Part shown: piece by piece, positions 1-8,391 of the stretch
Layout: every line of letters starts with the position of its first letter
Numbering within the stretch: the first letter of the stretch is position 1
DNA from: UBA5109 sp964606735
GTDB taxonomy: Bacteria > Pseudomonadota > Gammaproteobacteria > Pseudomonadales > Pseudohongiellaceae
Assembly (NCBI GenBank): GCA_964606735.1
Contig: CAZSHI010000014.1
Location: 1 to 52,857 of the forward strand
Direction of reading: 5' to 3'
DNA length: 52,857 bases
Made by a program: the position numbers and the translations under genes
The notes under the pieces: generated by a model
The model's input: the letters and a program-made list of their open reading frames with translations, nothing else
Database searches by the model: none
Told to the model about the DNA's origin: nothing

Positions 1-12
1 ATTGGCATATTG

Positions 13-34
13 TCTGCTTTTGGCCAAAAGCAGA
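13..34. repeat. Perfect 22-bp palindrome at the left edge
   Basis: Positions 13-34 read identically on both strands, centred on GGCC. The palindrome lies just upstream of the sulfotransferase fragment and a few bases from the window edge. It could be part of the broken coding sequence, a protein-binding site, or a fold-back artefact at a sequence end. Confidence 0.5.
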
Positions 35-57
35 TATAGCTCATAAGGCCCTTAGTA

Positions 58-639
58 ATGTACTTCATCCCCTATTTTCCGGAATGCACCTACCTGGCTG
101 TCGTCAGAGATCCACGCGATGTTTATCTTTCTGCTTTGAATCACCGGGATAACATGAACAATGTCGAGCTTGCATTTAAAGTCGCGCCCCGTTCCTTCGA
201 GGCCTGGTTAAATGAGGCGGTCTCAAAAGATGACTGGGACGTTCAATCCCTGGCAATGCTGACGCACTTTTTCCAGTCTTACTGGCAGTTTCGCGATATG
301 CCGAACATCCATATTTTTCATTACGCCGATATGAAGCGGGACCTCAAAGGTAGCATTGCAGCCATGGCTGAAGCACTCGGGCTCGATGTCGACGACAAAC
401 TACTGGAGGACATGTGCGAGGCCGCCAGTTTTGAAAACATGAAAAAAAATGCCTCGCAGTTTGCTCCTGTCGGCAAGGATTACTGGAAACAGGAAGCAGG
501 CTTTTTTGCCAATGGACGCAACCAGCAATGGCGAGAAGTACTCAGCGATGAACAACTGGCAGCATTTGACGAGCGTCTGGCTGCATTGCTGCCCCCTGAA
601 GAGGCTCAATGGCTGCTCAATGGTAGTCAGAGAGCCTAG
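58..639 (+). CDS. Sulfotransferase-family protein, N-terminal part missing
   Basis: The 193 residues match the C-terminal two thirds of PAPS-dependent sulfotransferases. VVRDPRDVYLSALNH is the 3'-phosphate-binding segment (conserved Arg and Ser), and the late GRNQQWR stretch resembles the GxxGxW region that closes over PAPS. The N-terminal PAPS loop (YPKSGTTW type) is absent. The ATG at 58 has only a weak AAGG upstream, and its frame is closed by TAG at 37-39. A different frame (from position 3) is open up to the start region and encodes a plausible upstream segment (CFWPKADIAHKALSN), so the gene may be frameshifted or decayed near position 55. Substrate cannot be inferred. The family is fairly certain; whether the gene is intact is not. 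Confidence 0.7.
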   Translation: MYFIPYFPECTYLAVVRDPRDVYLSALNHRDNMNNVELAFKVAPRSFEAWLNEAVSKDDWDVQSLAMLTHFFQSYWQFRDMPNIHIFHYADMKRDLKGSIAAMAEALGLDVDDKLLEDMCEAASFENMKKNASQFAPVGKDYWKQEAGFFANGRNQQWREVLSDEQLAAFDERLAALLPPEEAQWLLNGSQRA

Positions 640-773
640 CTAAAGCTCTTTGCGGCTCAAACACCGGGTCTGGACAGTGCTTGCTTCGTGCCAGCTTGCA
701 TGTCTGAGGGATTAATTTGACCACGCTTTGTTTCATCCCTAGAATTAGCGCTTTTTCGCCTCAAGGATATCCC

Positions 774-2135
774 ATGCGACTGCCAACAGCCTGTTCCCTT
801 GGTTTTTTTATAGCCATTGCCTCCAGCCCCGAGAGTCTTGCCACTAATGGCTATTTCACTCATGGTCTTGGTGTGAAAAACAAAGGCATGGCAGGTGCCG
901 GCACTGCTCTGCCCAGCGAAGCAATTGCAACCTCCATCAACCCGGCTGCCACAGTTTTCATGGGTAATCATTTTGAGTTTGGCCTGGGGTTATTCTCACC
1001 TCGTCGTTCCTACACGGCATCCAGCAGCCTGGCCAATGGTCAGGGTGGTGCTTTTACCATTGCGCCGGGAACCGTCAACAGTGACAGCGAGTATTTTCTG
1101 ATTCCCTATATCGCTTATACCTGGGAACAGACTGACACTACAGCCTTCGGCATTTCTTTTTATGGACGTGGCGGCATGAACACCGATTACAAGACAGGCT
1201 CCGCCATCTTCGATCCGGATGGACTGGGTGCAGCGCCTGTCATGAGCCTGCCCGGTTCTTATGGAGCCGGTGATGCCGGCGTCGACCTGACTCAGGCTTT
1301 TCTGGACCTGTCCTATGCCTGGGAAAGCGGAAACTGGAGTTGGGGTGCTGCACTGGTACTCAGTGCACAGGCTTTTGAAGGAAAAGGATTTGGCAGTTTT
1401 GCCCCCTATACCGAAACCTTTGCTGCATCTTACGGCACGGTAATGCCCGGCAGCCTGAGTAATAATAACAGGGACTACAGCTTTGGTGCCGGCCTCAAAG
1501 GTGGTTTTATCTGGGAGGCAAGCGACACCATCAATCTGGCCTTGAGTTATCAGAGCAAAATATTCATGAGCGAACTTGATGATTACAGTGATCTGTTTGC
1601 CGAGCAAGGTGATTTTGACATTCCTGCCAGTATCCGGGCCGGCATCAGCTTTAAACTGTCAAATACCAGTGCTTTCCATTATGACGTCGAACACACGATG
1701 TTCAGTTCAGTTAACTCGGTAGGCAATCCGATCCAGCATATCTTCTCCTGCCCCATGGTTGGTGGTACTTCTCTGGCATCCTGCCTCGGCGGTAACAGTG
1801 GTGCCGGATTTGGCTGGAATGACATGAGCACCCATAAATTCGCTTACGAATGGCAAGTCAGTGGCGCCCCCAACTGGACTTTCCGTGCAGGATTCAGTCA
1901 CGGCGAACAGCCCATTGACAGTGACCAGGTACTATTCAACATGATGGCGCCAGGTGTCATCGAAAATCACATAACTGCTGGCTTTACCCATCGGGTGAAC
2001 AGTGGCCGTGAATACAGCCTGTCATTGATGTACGCACCTGAGAAAAAGATACAGGGCCTGAACAGCTTTGACCCGACTCAGAGCATCGAACTCAAAATGC
2101 ATCAGTTTGAGATTGAGTTCGGCTATAGCTGGTAG
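774..2135 (+). CDS. FadL/OMPP1/TodX-family outer-membrane transport protein
   Basis: A predicted outer-membrane beta-barrel for uptake of hydrophobic compounds such as long-chain fatty acids. From the ATG at 774 (AAGGA at 763-767) the protein is 453 residues, the usual FadL length. A signal peptide is followed by the typical mature N-terminus ATNGYFTHGLGVKNKGMAGAGTA, in which small residues and an early NG form the FadL hatch. SINPAA follows (the NPA motif of the family). The chain ends in FGYSW, with the terminal aromatic residue expected of BAM-assembled barrels. An in-frame start at 717 would put 19 residues before the signal peptide and is unlikely. It converges with the hydrolase gene at 2169. 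Whether it carries fatty acids or aromatic hydrocarbons cannot be told from sequence. Confidence 0.88.
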   Translation: MRLPTACSLGFFIAIASSPESLATNGYFTHGLGVKNKGMAGAGTALPSEAIATSINPAATVFMGNHFEFGLGLFSPRRSYTASSSLANGQGGAFTIAPGTVNSDSEYFLIPYIAYTWEQTDTTAFGISFYGRGGMNTDYKTGSAIFDPDGLGAAPVMSLPGSYGAGDAGVDLTQAFLDLSYAWESGNWSWGAALVLSAQAFEGKGFGSFAPYTETFAASYGTVMPGSLSNNNRDYSFGAGLKGGFIWEASDTINLALSYQSKIFMSELDDYSDLFAEQGDFDIPASIRAGISFKLSNTSAFHYDVEHTMFSSVNSVGNPIQHIFSCPMVGGTSLASCLGGNSGAGFGWNDMSTHKFAYEWQVSGAPNWTFRAGFSHGEQPIDSDQVLFNMMAPGVIENHITAGFTHRVNSGREYSLSLMYAPEKKIQGLNSFDPTQSIELKMHQFEIEFGYSW

Positions 2136-2168
2136 CAAGGATCTGGCTTTCAGATCAAACCTGACTCC

Positions 2169-2903
2169 CTACGCTAGGACCAGCTCCGTCATCAGACCCC
2201 GGTGGTCTGACATGCGACGCCAGGCCTTGCCATCGAGGATACGGCTATCCAGCACCTCGAAGCCACGCTGGTAAATTCTGTCCATGGCCAGCAGCGGGAA
2301 ATACGCCGGATAGGTTTTTGCCAGACCACCCCTGACCTCATCATGCACTTCTCGTATTTTTAATGCCTGCAAGAGCCGGGAATGAGAGGTCTTGCGCCAG
2401 TCATTAAAGTCACCTGCCAGAATCAGGGGTTCCTGTGGCGGAATGTGACTGTCCACATAGTCCAGCAAGCGCTCTATCTGCAGACGCCGTTCGCGTTCAA
2501 ACAGACCCAGATGCACACAGAGCAGGTGTACTCCTTGCTGGGTCCGGCCATGCAATACGCCACGCTGCGAAAATGACAGACAGGAGATATTGATATTGCA
2601 GGATTCCACAAAGGGGATCTCACTCAGGATGGCATTGCCGTGATGGCCATGCTGGTAAATGGCATTCTTGCCATAAGCAAAATGATCCCAGACCGAGTCA
2701 GCCAGATATTCCATTTGATTACTGTCTGGCCATTCCGCAATTTTTTCACGATGCCTGAGGTTTTCACCGACCACCTCTTGCAAAAACACCACATTGGCCT
2801 GACTTTCACGCAGATTTTCCCGGATCATGTCTAGGGTAAACTTGCGATTACTCATGGAAAAACCTTTATGGATATTGAGCGTCAGTATGCGATAGCTTGT
2901 CAT
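2169..2903 (-). CDS. Endonuclease/exonuclease/phosphatase (EEP) family hydrolase, YbhP-like
   Basis: A 244-residue metal-dependent phosphoesterase of the EEP superfamily. The catalytic landmarks appear in order: Asn in LTLNIHKG (residue 10), Glu in LQEVVGE (residue 43), the GNAILS segment, GDFNDW, and the terminal SDHRG with the general-base His. No signal peptide is visible, so it is probably cytoplasmic. It lies 49 bp downstream of the YjdF-like membrane protein gene on the same strand, and the pair may be cotranscribed. E. coli YbhP is the closest relative I recognise. The substrate (nucleic acid, phospholipid or other phosphoester) is unknown. Confidence 0.82.
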   Translation of the reverse strand: MTSYRILTLNIHKGFSMSNRKFTLDMIRENLRESQANVVFLQEVVGENLRHREKIAEWPDSNQMEYLADSVWDHFAYGKNAIYQHGHHGNAILSEIPFVESCNINISCLSFSQRGVLHGRTQQGVHLLCVHLGLFERERRLQIERLLDYVDSHIPPQEPLILAGDFNDWRKTSHSRLLQALKIREVHDEVRGGLAKTYPAYFPLLAMDRIYQRGFEVLDSRILDGKAWRRMSDHRGLMTELVLA

Positions 2904-2952
2904 CGGTCCTTTAAATGCTCATGTCTGCTTACACGTAAAAACACTCGGCATG

Positions 2953-3669
2953 TTACTGCTCACTATCGTGAGCACTTTCATCCGCTTTTGATTTGGCAAA
3001 CAGGTGAGGATTCTTCTGTATAAACTCATTAATCCAGCGTTCGAGAAAAGAGTCAATTTCCCTGGTTTTGATATACCCCCAACCCAACAGCGAAATAATA
3101 AAGGCACCAATGGCATCCACGATCAGGTCCCACATCGTATCCACCAGACCGCTCTTTTGCATGTTCAGGCCGAATAGCTGATCCATGGCAAATTCAAATA
3201 TTTCCCACAGCGCTCCCATCCCCATCGCAAACATGAAGGCGAAGAGAGCCATGAAGTTCGGGTTGATATCCAGATCAATATCCTGCTTTTCATTGAGCAC
3301 ATAAATGAGCAGGAAACCCAGAATACCCAGCAAAAATGCCGATCCACTGTGCAGGACCAGATCCCACCACCAGAAACGGGCGTAATACCCGTAAACTTCA
3401 CCCAGAAACAGGGACATAAAAACAAAGACTACTGCTAGAGTTTCGAAACCGTGTGGAATCCTGGCATCGAAGCGCTTGCCCATCAGTACCGGTAGCATGG
3501 TGATACCCAGAATGACCAGAATCTCGGCGGCAGACTGGTACTGGCGCTGCCAGAACATGGAGATGGCACCAATCACCAGCGTGATTTTCAGGATAAAGGA
3601 AAGCCGACGGTGGATATACTCCGTAAAATCAGAAGCCCGTAGTCGTTTTTTTCCAAACAGTGAGAACAC
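2953..3669 (-). CDS. DUF2238/YjdF-like integral membrane protein
   Basis: A 238-residue polytopic membrane protein of unknown function, with about six hydrophobic segments. It carries the family's conserved polar residues inside or near the membrane: WWWDLVLHSGSAF, GALWEIFEFAMDQLFG and GLVDTMWDLIVDAIGA. The WD-LH-SG, WE-EF-D and DTM-DL-D triads are typical of DUF2238. The C-terminal 40 residues are charged and likely cytoplasmic. It starts divergently from the small membrane protein gene at 3791 and precedes the EEP hydrolase gene. No biochemical role is established to my knowledge. Confidence 0.8.
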   Translation of the reverse strand: MFSLFGKKRLRASDFTEYIHRRLSFILKITLVIGAISMFWQRQYQSAAEILVILGITMLPVLMGKRFDARIPHGFETLAVVFVFMSLFLGEVYGYYARFWWWDLVLHSGSAFLLGILGFLLIYVLNEKQDIDLDINPNFMALFAFMFAMGMGALWEIFEFAMDQLFGLNMQKSGLVDTMWDLIVDAIGAFIISLLGWGYIKTREIDSFLERWINEFIQKNPHLFAKSKADESAHDSEQ

Positions 3670-3790
3670 GATTTCTCTCCTGGTCCAGCTCAGTCCTGTT
3701 ACATTACCCCTATCTTTTCAGATTCCGGTCAACACGGCAATCAATGCTAGAATGAAGCGATGATGCAGACCTTCATATAGATCAAATGCC

Positions 3791-4207
3791 GTGGACGCCG
3801 TATTAGACGCCTTTAATTTTTCTCAGCAGACCCTGCTGCTGCTGACACTGTTCTCACTGCTGACTTTCCTGGCAAGCATCATTTTCCTGCCATTGCTAAT
3901 TCTTGCCATCCCCAAAGACTATTTTGTCGAAAAGGAACGTCACCCCTACCACTGGAAGCATGGTAACTTCCTGTTTCGCTGGCTGGTACTGCTCATTAAA
4001 AACCTGCTGGGCTATATGCTTTTTATTATCGGTCTGGCTTTGCTGGTTCTGCCTGGACAGGGAATTTTGACCCTCGTCGCAGCGCTGATCCTGATGGATT
4101 TTCCGGGAAAATTTCAGCTGATGAGGAGCATTGCCCGAAAAGAGCATATTCAGCATTCACTCAACTGGATACGACAAAAAGGTAACAAGGAGCCATTTGT
4201 CACTTGA
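3791..4207 (+). CDS. Small membrane protein, PGPGW-like
   Basis: A 138-residue protein with two hydrophobic regions (about residues 13-40 and 65-102). The motif VLPGQGILTLVAALILMDFPGK resembles the PGPGW transmembrane family, in which PGpG sits between two membrane segments; here the second Pro is Gln. The start is GTG at 3791: the frame is closed upstream by TGA at 3761-3763 and there is no in-frame ATG before 3791. The ribosome site is weak. The C-terminus is basic (RSIARKEHIQHSLNWIRQKG). Function unknown; family assignment is moderate. Confidence 0.68.
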   Translation: MDAVLDAFNFSQQTLLLLTLFSLLTFLASIIFLPLLILAIPKDYFVEKERHPYHWKHGNFLFRWLVLLIKNLLGYMLFIIGLALLVLPGQGILTLVAALILMDFPGKFQLMRSIARKEHIQHSLNWIRQKGNKEPFVT

Positions 4208-4309
4208 ACCCAGTTTTCTGTTGAATTCATGTCAGAGGTACTTTATTGTGCCCCTCTTGAATCAAGAAGCTAGCCATCGCAATACGCATAATCAACAAGG
4301 AGATATCCC

Positions 4310-4909
4310 ATGGCAAAAGTATTGGTGCTTTACTATTCCACTTACGGTCACATTGAAGCAATGGCGCAGGCTGTTGCCGAAGGAGCCAAAAGTGCCGGCG
4401 CGGAGGTTGATATCAAACGCGTCGCTGAAACGGTTCCTGAAGACATTGCCAAAGAAAACCATTTCAAACTGGAGCAGGCAGCACCTGTTGCCCAGGTAGA
4501 TGACCTTGAAAACTATGATGCCATTATTGTTGGCTGCGGTACCCGCTACGGACGCATGCCTGCACAGATGGCCAGTTTCCTTGATCAGACTGGCGGCCTC
4601 TGGCTCAAAGGTGCGCTTAACGGAAAGATCGGTGCAGCCTTTACATCCACGGCAACCCAGCACGGCGGGCAGGAAACCACCCTCTTCTCTATTATTACCA
4701 ATCTCATGCACCTGGGTATGATCATTGTCGGCCTGCCCTACAGCTACCAGGGACAGATGACTCTGGATGAAATCAGCGGTGGCTCACCTTATGGTGCTAC
4801 GACAATCAGCGCCGGTGACGGCTCACGTATGCCATCCGAGAATGAACTGGCTGGTGCCCGTTTCCAGGGTGAGCTGGTGGCTCAGACAGCCATTAAACAG
4901 TTCGGCTAA
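4310..4909 (+). CDS. wrbA: NAD(P)H:quinone oxidoreductase, flavodoxin-like WrbA
   Basis: A 199-residue FMN-dependent quinone reductase that reduces quinones by two electrons to limit semiquinone and superoxide formation. The FMN phosphate loop YYSTYGHIEAMA lies at residues 8-19. The WrbA signatures GCGTRYGRMPAQMASFLDQTGGLW and TSTATQHGGQE, and the PYSYQGQ segment near the isoalloxazine, are all present, and the length is canonical. A strong AAGGAG lies 7 nt before the ATG. The gene appears monocistronic and ends 21 bp before a bidirectional terminator. Confidence 0.95.
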   Translation: MAKVLVLYYSTYGHIEAMAQAVAEGAKSAGAEVDIKRVAETVPEDIAKENHFKLEQAAPVAQVDDLENYDAIIVGCGTRYGRMPAQMASFLDQTGGLWLKGALNGKIGAAFTSTATQHGGQETTLFSIITNLMHLGMIIVGLPYSYQGQMTLDEISGGSPYGATTISAGDGSRMPSENELAGARFQGELVAQTAIKQFG

Positions 4910-4930
4910 ACAAACCGGCGGCTACGGCTT

Positions 4931-4965
4931 AAAACCGCATTCAGTATGACGCTGAATGCGGTTTT
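4931..4965. terminator. Bidirectional intrinsic terminator between wrbA and the NHL gene
   Basis: A perfect 14-bp stem (4931-4944 with 4952-4965) and a 7-nt loop, with A4 on the left and a T run on the right. It can end transcription of wrbA (+) and of the convergent NHL-repeat gene (-). Confidence 0.9.
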
Positions 4966-6114
4966 TTATTCCTGCAGCTGGAATTTTTGAACCCGTTTGC
5001 CCTCATTGACTTCACTGGTATAAATATTTCCTGCGGAATCGATAGCCAGGTTATGTACCCAGTCAAAATAGCCGGCATTGCGACCACCACTGCCAATCTC
5101 CCCGACTGGCTCGAGAGTCTCCCGCTCCAGGATCCAGATTCGCTTGTTGGCCCCGTCGGCAACAAACAGGAAAGGCTGGCCGGGCTCCGGTGAAATTTCA
5201 ATATCCCAGACGGAACCGTTAGCCAGAGTCCAGGGGGCAAGCAGTGCTTCCTCGACAAAGTCACCGTTCTTTCTGAAGACCTGAATGCGATCAGCCGTGC
5301 GGTCAGCCACATACAACAGTCCATCTTCCGAGAGGCGGACACTGTGTACCGGCCCCCGAAACTGCTGGGCGGGAGCAAGCTCCTCCGAATATTCGACCAT
5401 CGGGGCATCATCCGGCCTGTTGCCATAAGCCCCCCAGTGACGCTTGTAGGCACCGGTATCCATATCAAACACGATTACCCGGCGATTACCGTAACCGTCG
5501 GCTACATAAACTTCGCGGGCTTCTTCATCCAGGTCTATTTCAGCCGGCCTGGCCAATTTGCGTGTATTGTTGCTGTCGACCCGATAAGGCTCGCTGCGGT
5601 CCAGATCGCCAATGATCATCAACAACTCTGAGCCATCATTGCTAAACTTGAGAATCTGATCGCCTTCACCATTGCCGGCAAGCCAGACATTGCCTTCACT
5701 GTCGACCTTGATGCCGTGTTCATTGCTAGGCCAGACCTGTCCGGGTGAATCGTCAACCCAGCTGGATGTTTCACGGTTCCAGTACGGACCACCCCAGGCC
5801 TGTAGCAGGTTACCTTCCCGGTCAAATTGCAAAACCGAGGGGGCAGGCACACAGCACAGGGTAATGGGTGGATTCTGAATGGCGCCGGCTTCCTGCGCGG
5901 TCAGTGAATGCGGACGGTGTACGATCCAGATATTGTCATCATCATCGACATCGATACCGGCAACCTGTCCGATGATCCAGTCATTGGGCAGACGCTTTGG
6001 CCAGTCGGCATCAACCTCATAGGCGGGCACGGATTGCGCCAGACTCTGCTGCCAGAGGCCAGCAAGCCCAAAGCTCAATGTTAGTAGGATACGGGATAAA
6101 TTATGCTTGTTCAT
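4966..6114 (-). CDS. Secreted NHL-repeat beta-propeller protein
   Basis: A 382-residue exported protein with a signal peptide (about residues 1-26, ending SLAQS). NHL-type blade motifs follow: GIDVDDDDNIWIVHR, GIKVDSEGNVWLAGN, AEIDLDEEAREVYVADGYGNRRVIVFD, SVRLSEDGLLYVADRTADRIQVF, FLFVADGANKRIWIL and LAIDSAGNIYTSEV. Six blades fit the length. The fold is shared with peptidylamidoglycolate lyases and many periplasmic binding propellers. A CC pair in TLCCVPAPS could form a disulfide or be modified. No neighbour suggests a substrate, so a catalytic role is not claimed. Confidence 0.82.
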   Translation of the reverse strand: MNKHNLSRILLTLSFGLAGLWQQSLAQSVPAYEVDADWPKRLPNDWIIGQVAGIDVDDDDNIWIVHRPHSLTAQEAGAIQNPPITLCCVPAPSVLQFDREGNLLQAWGGPYWNRETSSWVDDSPGQVWPSNEHGIKVDSEGNVWLAGNGEGDQILKFSNDGSELLMIIGDLDRSEPYRVDSNNTRKLARPAEIDLDEEAREVYVADGYGNRRVIVFDMDTGAYKRHWGAYGNRPDDAPMVEYSEELAPAQQFRGPVHSVRLSEDGLLYVADRTADRIQVFRKNGDFVEEALLAPWTLANGSVWDIEISPEPGQPFLFVADGANKRIWILERETLEPVGEIGSGGRNAGYFDWVHNLAIDSAGNIYTSEVNEGKRVQKFQLQE

Positions 6115-6178
6115 TCTTTCACCTGATTATCATTGTTGATTGGCGATCGGCGCAAAGCGCTTGCCCAGAGCATACAAA

Positions 6179-6214
6179 AAAAAGCCCGATGATGCTTACA
6201 TCATCGGGCTTTTT
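6179..6214 (-). terminator. Intrinsic terminator downstream of pckG
   Basis: A near-perfect stem (GCCCGATGATG with CATCATCGGGC, loop CTTA at 6195-6198), flanked by A runs on the left and T runs on the right. It sits about 50 bp past the pckG stop and can also work in the other direction. Confidence 0.88.
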
Positions 6215-6266
6215 CTGTGTTGAGGCTTCAGACCAGAAAGATCTTGCTATTCAGCGACATCGGCCT

Positions 6267-8087
6267 TTATGCCGCTGATGACTCCTTTTTTGGGCTTAAG
6301 AGATCCAGCATCAGCTGACGCTGGTTCTCCAGTTCAGCCGGTAATGAGTCACCGATCTCATTAAAGAGATTGGCCTGATCCTCAAATTCCCTGATGCTGT
6401 TTTCAGGATCAATGGACATCAGTGTTTTAAAGGTTTCCTCATCATAGACCAGACCATCCCAGTTGATATCCTCAAAGCGGGGCACTTCACCAAAGATGGT
6501 TTCGTCAGCGCTTACCCGGCCTTTAAGGCGGTTAACCACCCATTGCAGGACACGCATGTTCTGACCGAAGCCGGGCCACAACCAGCTGCCATCCGGCGCC
6601 TTGCGAAACCAGTTAACACGGAATATCTCAGGTAAATGCTCTACCTTGTTTTCCATACTGAGCCAGTGTGCCCAGTAATCGCCCATGTTGTAACCACAAA
6701 ACGGCAGCATGGCCATTGGGTCACGACGAATAGCAGCCTGATTATCGGCAGCCGCAGTGGCCTCCGAGCCCAGGGTCGCAGCCATGTAGACACCGTGTGC
6801 CCAGTCGCGGCTTTGATACACCAGCGGGAAAGTGGTACTCAGGCGGCCACCAAAAATAAAGGCTTCAATAGGCACTCCTTTGGGATTCTCCCAATCCGGG
6901 TCGACACTGGGACATTGCGCGGCAGGCGCGGTGAAACGGGCATTCGGGTGCGCAGCCGGCGTCTCACTGTCAGGTGTCCAGTCATTGCCGAGCCAGTCAA
7001 TCAGATGCGCAGGCGGCTCCTTGCTCATGCCTTCCCACCAGACATCTCCCTCATCAGTCAGGGCAACATTGGTAAAAATAGTGTTTCTGCTGATGGTATC
7101 CATGGCTGATGGGTTGGAATCATAAGACGTGCCTGGGGCCACACCAAAATAACCTGCTTCCGGGTTAATGGCATGCAGACGGCCATCGGCACCCGGCTTG
7201 ATCCAGGCTATATCGTCACCCACGGTCCACACCTTCCAGCCTTCAAAACCTTCAGGAGGAATGACCATGGCAAGGTTGGTTTTACCGCAGGCACTCGGGA
7301 AGGCGCCGGCAATATAGGTTTTCTCACCATCGGGAGATTCCACACCAACAATCAGCATATGTTCAGCCAACCAGCCCTCGTCACGTGCCATGACCGAGGC
7401 AATACGCAGGGCTACACACTTTTTACCCAAGAGCGCATTACCTCCGTAGCCAGAGCCGAAAGAAACCACTTCACGGGTTTCCGGATAGTGCACGATATAG
7501 CGATTGTCCGGGTTGCAGGGCCAGGCCACATCCTGTTCTCCCGCTGCCAGTGGCGCACCCACTGAATGCAGACACTTGATGAAAGGCTTGTCACCCAGAA
7601 TATCCAGCACCTTCTGACCGATGCGGGCCATGATGCGCATATTGACGACCACGTAGGGGCTGTCACTGATCTGTACCCCTATCTGCGCAATGTCTGAGCC
7701 CAGCGGACCCATGCTGAAGGGGATCACATACATGGTGCGTCCCTTCATGCAACCTTTAAACAGGTCTTTGAGGGTGTCACGCATGACCGTCGGTTCCATC
7801 CAGTTATTGGTGACACCTGCATCTTCCTCTTTTTCAGAGCAGATGAAGGTTCGATCTTCTACACGAGCAACATCACGGGGATCGGAGCGGCATAAAAATG
7901 AACCCGGACGTAGCTCTTCGTTTAATTTTATAAAGGTGCCATCTTCTACCAGTTGCTGACAAAAGCGGTCATATTCTTCCTGGGAACCATCGCATAGATA
8001 GACAGATTCCGGCTGGCATAATTCCTGGATTTCTTTAATCCAATCAATAAGTTGCGTGTTATTTGTGTGCTCTTGGTAAGAGACCAT
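6267..8087 (-). CDS. pckG: Phosphoenolpyruvate carboxykinase, GTP-dependent
   Basis: A 606-residue GTP-type PEPCK that interconverts oxaloacetate + GTP with PEP + CO2 + GDP, the gluconeogenic exit from the TCA cycle. The P-loop FPSACGKTNLAM contains the reactive Cys specific to the GTP class, and the kinase-2 motif is VGDDIAWI. FGSGYGGNALLGKKC, the RISVMARDEGWLAEHM-like segment (here RIASVMARDEGW) and PWNPDNRYIVH-like PCNPDNRYIVH all match this class and not the ATP-type PckA. Length is typical. GGAG lies 8 nt before the ATG. The gene is single, with a terminator downstream and a terminator-like hairpin in its 5' leader. Confidence 0.95.
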   Translation of the reverse strand: MVSYQEHTNNTQLIDWIKEIQELCQPESVYLCDGSQEEYDRFCQQLVEDGTFIKLNEELRPGSFLCRSDPRDVARVEDRTFICSEKEEDAGVTNNWMEPTVMRDTLKDLFKGCMKGRTMYVIPFSMGPLGSDIAQIGVQISDSPYVVVNMRIMARIGQKVLDILGDKPFIKCLHSVGAPLAAGEQDVAWPCNPDNRYIVHYPETREVVSFGSGYGGNALLGKKCVALRIASVMARDEGWLAEHMLIVGVESPDGEKTYIAGAFPSACGKTNLAMVIPPEGFEGWKVWTVGDDIAWIKPGADGRLHAINPEAGYFGVAPGTSYDSNPSAMDTISRNTIFTNVALTDEGDVWWEGMSKEPPAHLIDWLGNDWTPDSETPAAHPNARFTAPAAQCPSVDPDWENPKGVPIEAFIFGGRLSTTFPLVYQSRDWAHGVYMAATLGSEATAAADNQAAIRRDPMAMLPFCGYNMGDYWAHWLSMENKVEHLPEIFRVNWFRKAPDGSWLWPGFGQNMRVLQWVVNRLKGRVSADETIFGEVPRFEDINWDGLVYDEETFKTLMSIDPENSIREFEDQANLFNEIGDSLPAELENQRQLMLDLLSPKKESSAA

Positions 8088-8391
8088 ATTGCGCTCCGTT
8101 ATTAAAGGTAGTTTTCTTACAAAAATAGCCAGGATCGGGTAAACCCTGGCTACGTTTTACAAGTATCTATTTTATAATTTTCACCCACTCATGAGTACCG
8201 TGAAAAACTTGAAAAGAACGCATTTCAAAAAAAATTTTGAAGATTTTTTAAAAAAATTCGTTTTTTTTTTGTAAATATTTTTCTGAATTTCCCGTTTTAC
8301 AGAAAAATTGTTGATTTACTCGATTTTGACGAAATGCTAAATTAGCCGCCCTTTGTAGTTTTACTCCAAAATCGCAGACACAAGGAAACCC
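8088..8391. promoter_or_regulatory. AT-rich divergent regulatory region between pckG and the LeuB-like gene
   Basis: This 304-bp gap has no supported gene. Its middle (about 8220-8290) is a series of A and T tracts (A7-T4, T6-A7, T10) likely to be curved and able to act as UP elements or bind nucleoid proteins. Transcription probably starts outward from here in both directions. I could not settle on a clean -35/-10 pair. The pckG side holds the hairpin listed separately. Confidence 0.6.
8126..8152 (-). promoter_or_regulatory. Terminator-like hairpin in the pckG 5' leader
   Basis: On the minus strand an 8-bp perfect stem (8145-8152 with 8126-8133) is followed at once by TTTTTG, 38 nt before the pckG ATG. 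The loop contains the self-complementary GGGTTTACCC, which could form a competing small hairpin. It could be a leader attenuator or an mRNA-stabilising structure. Confidence 0.45.
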
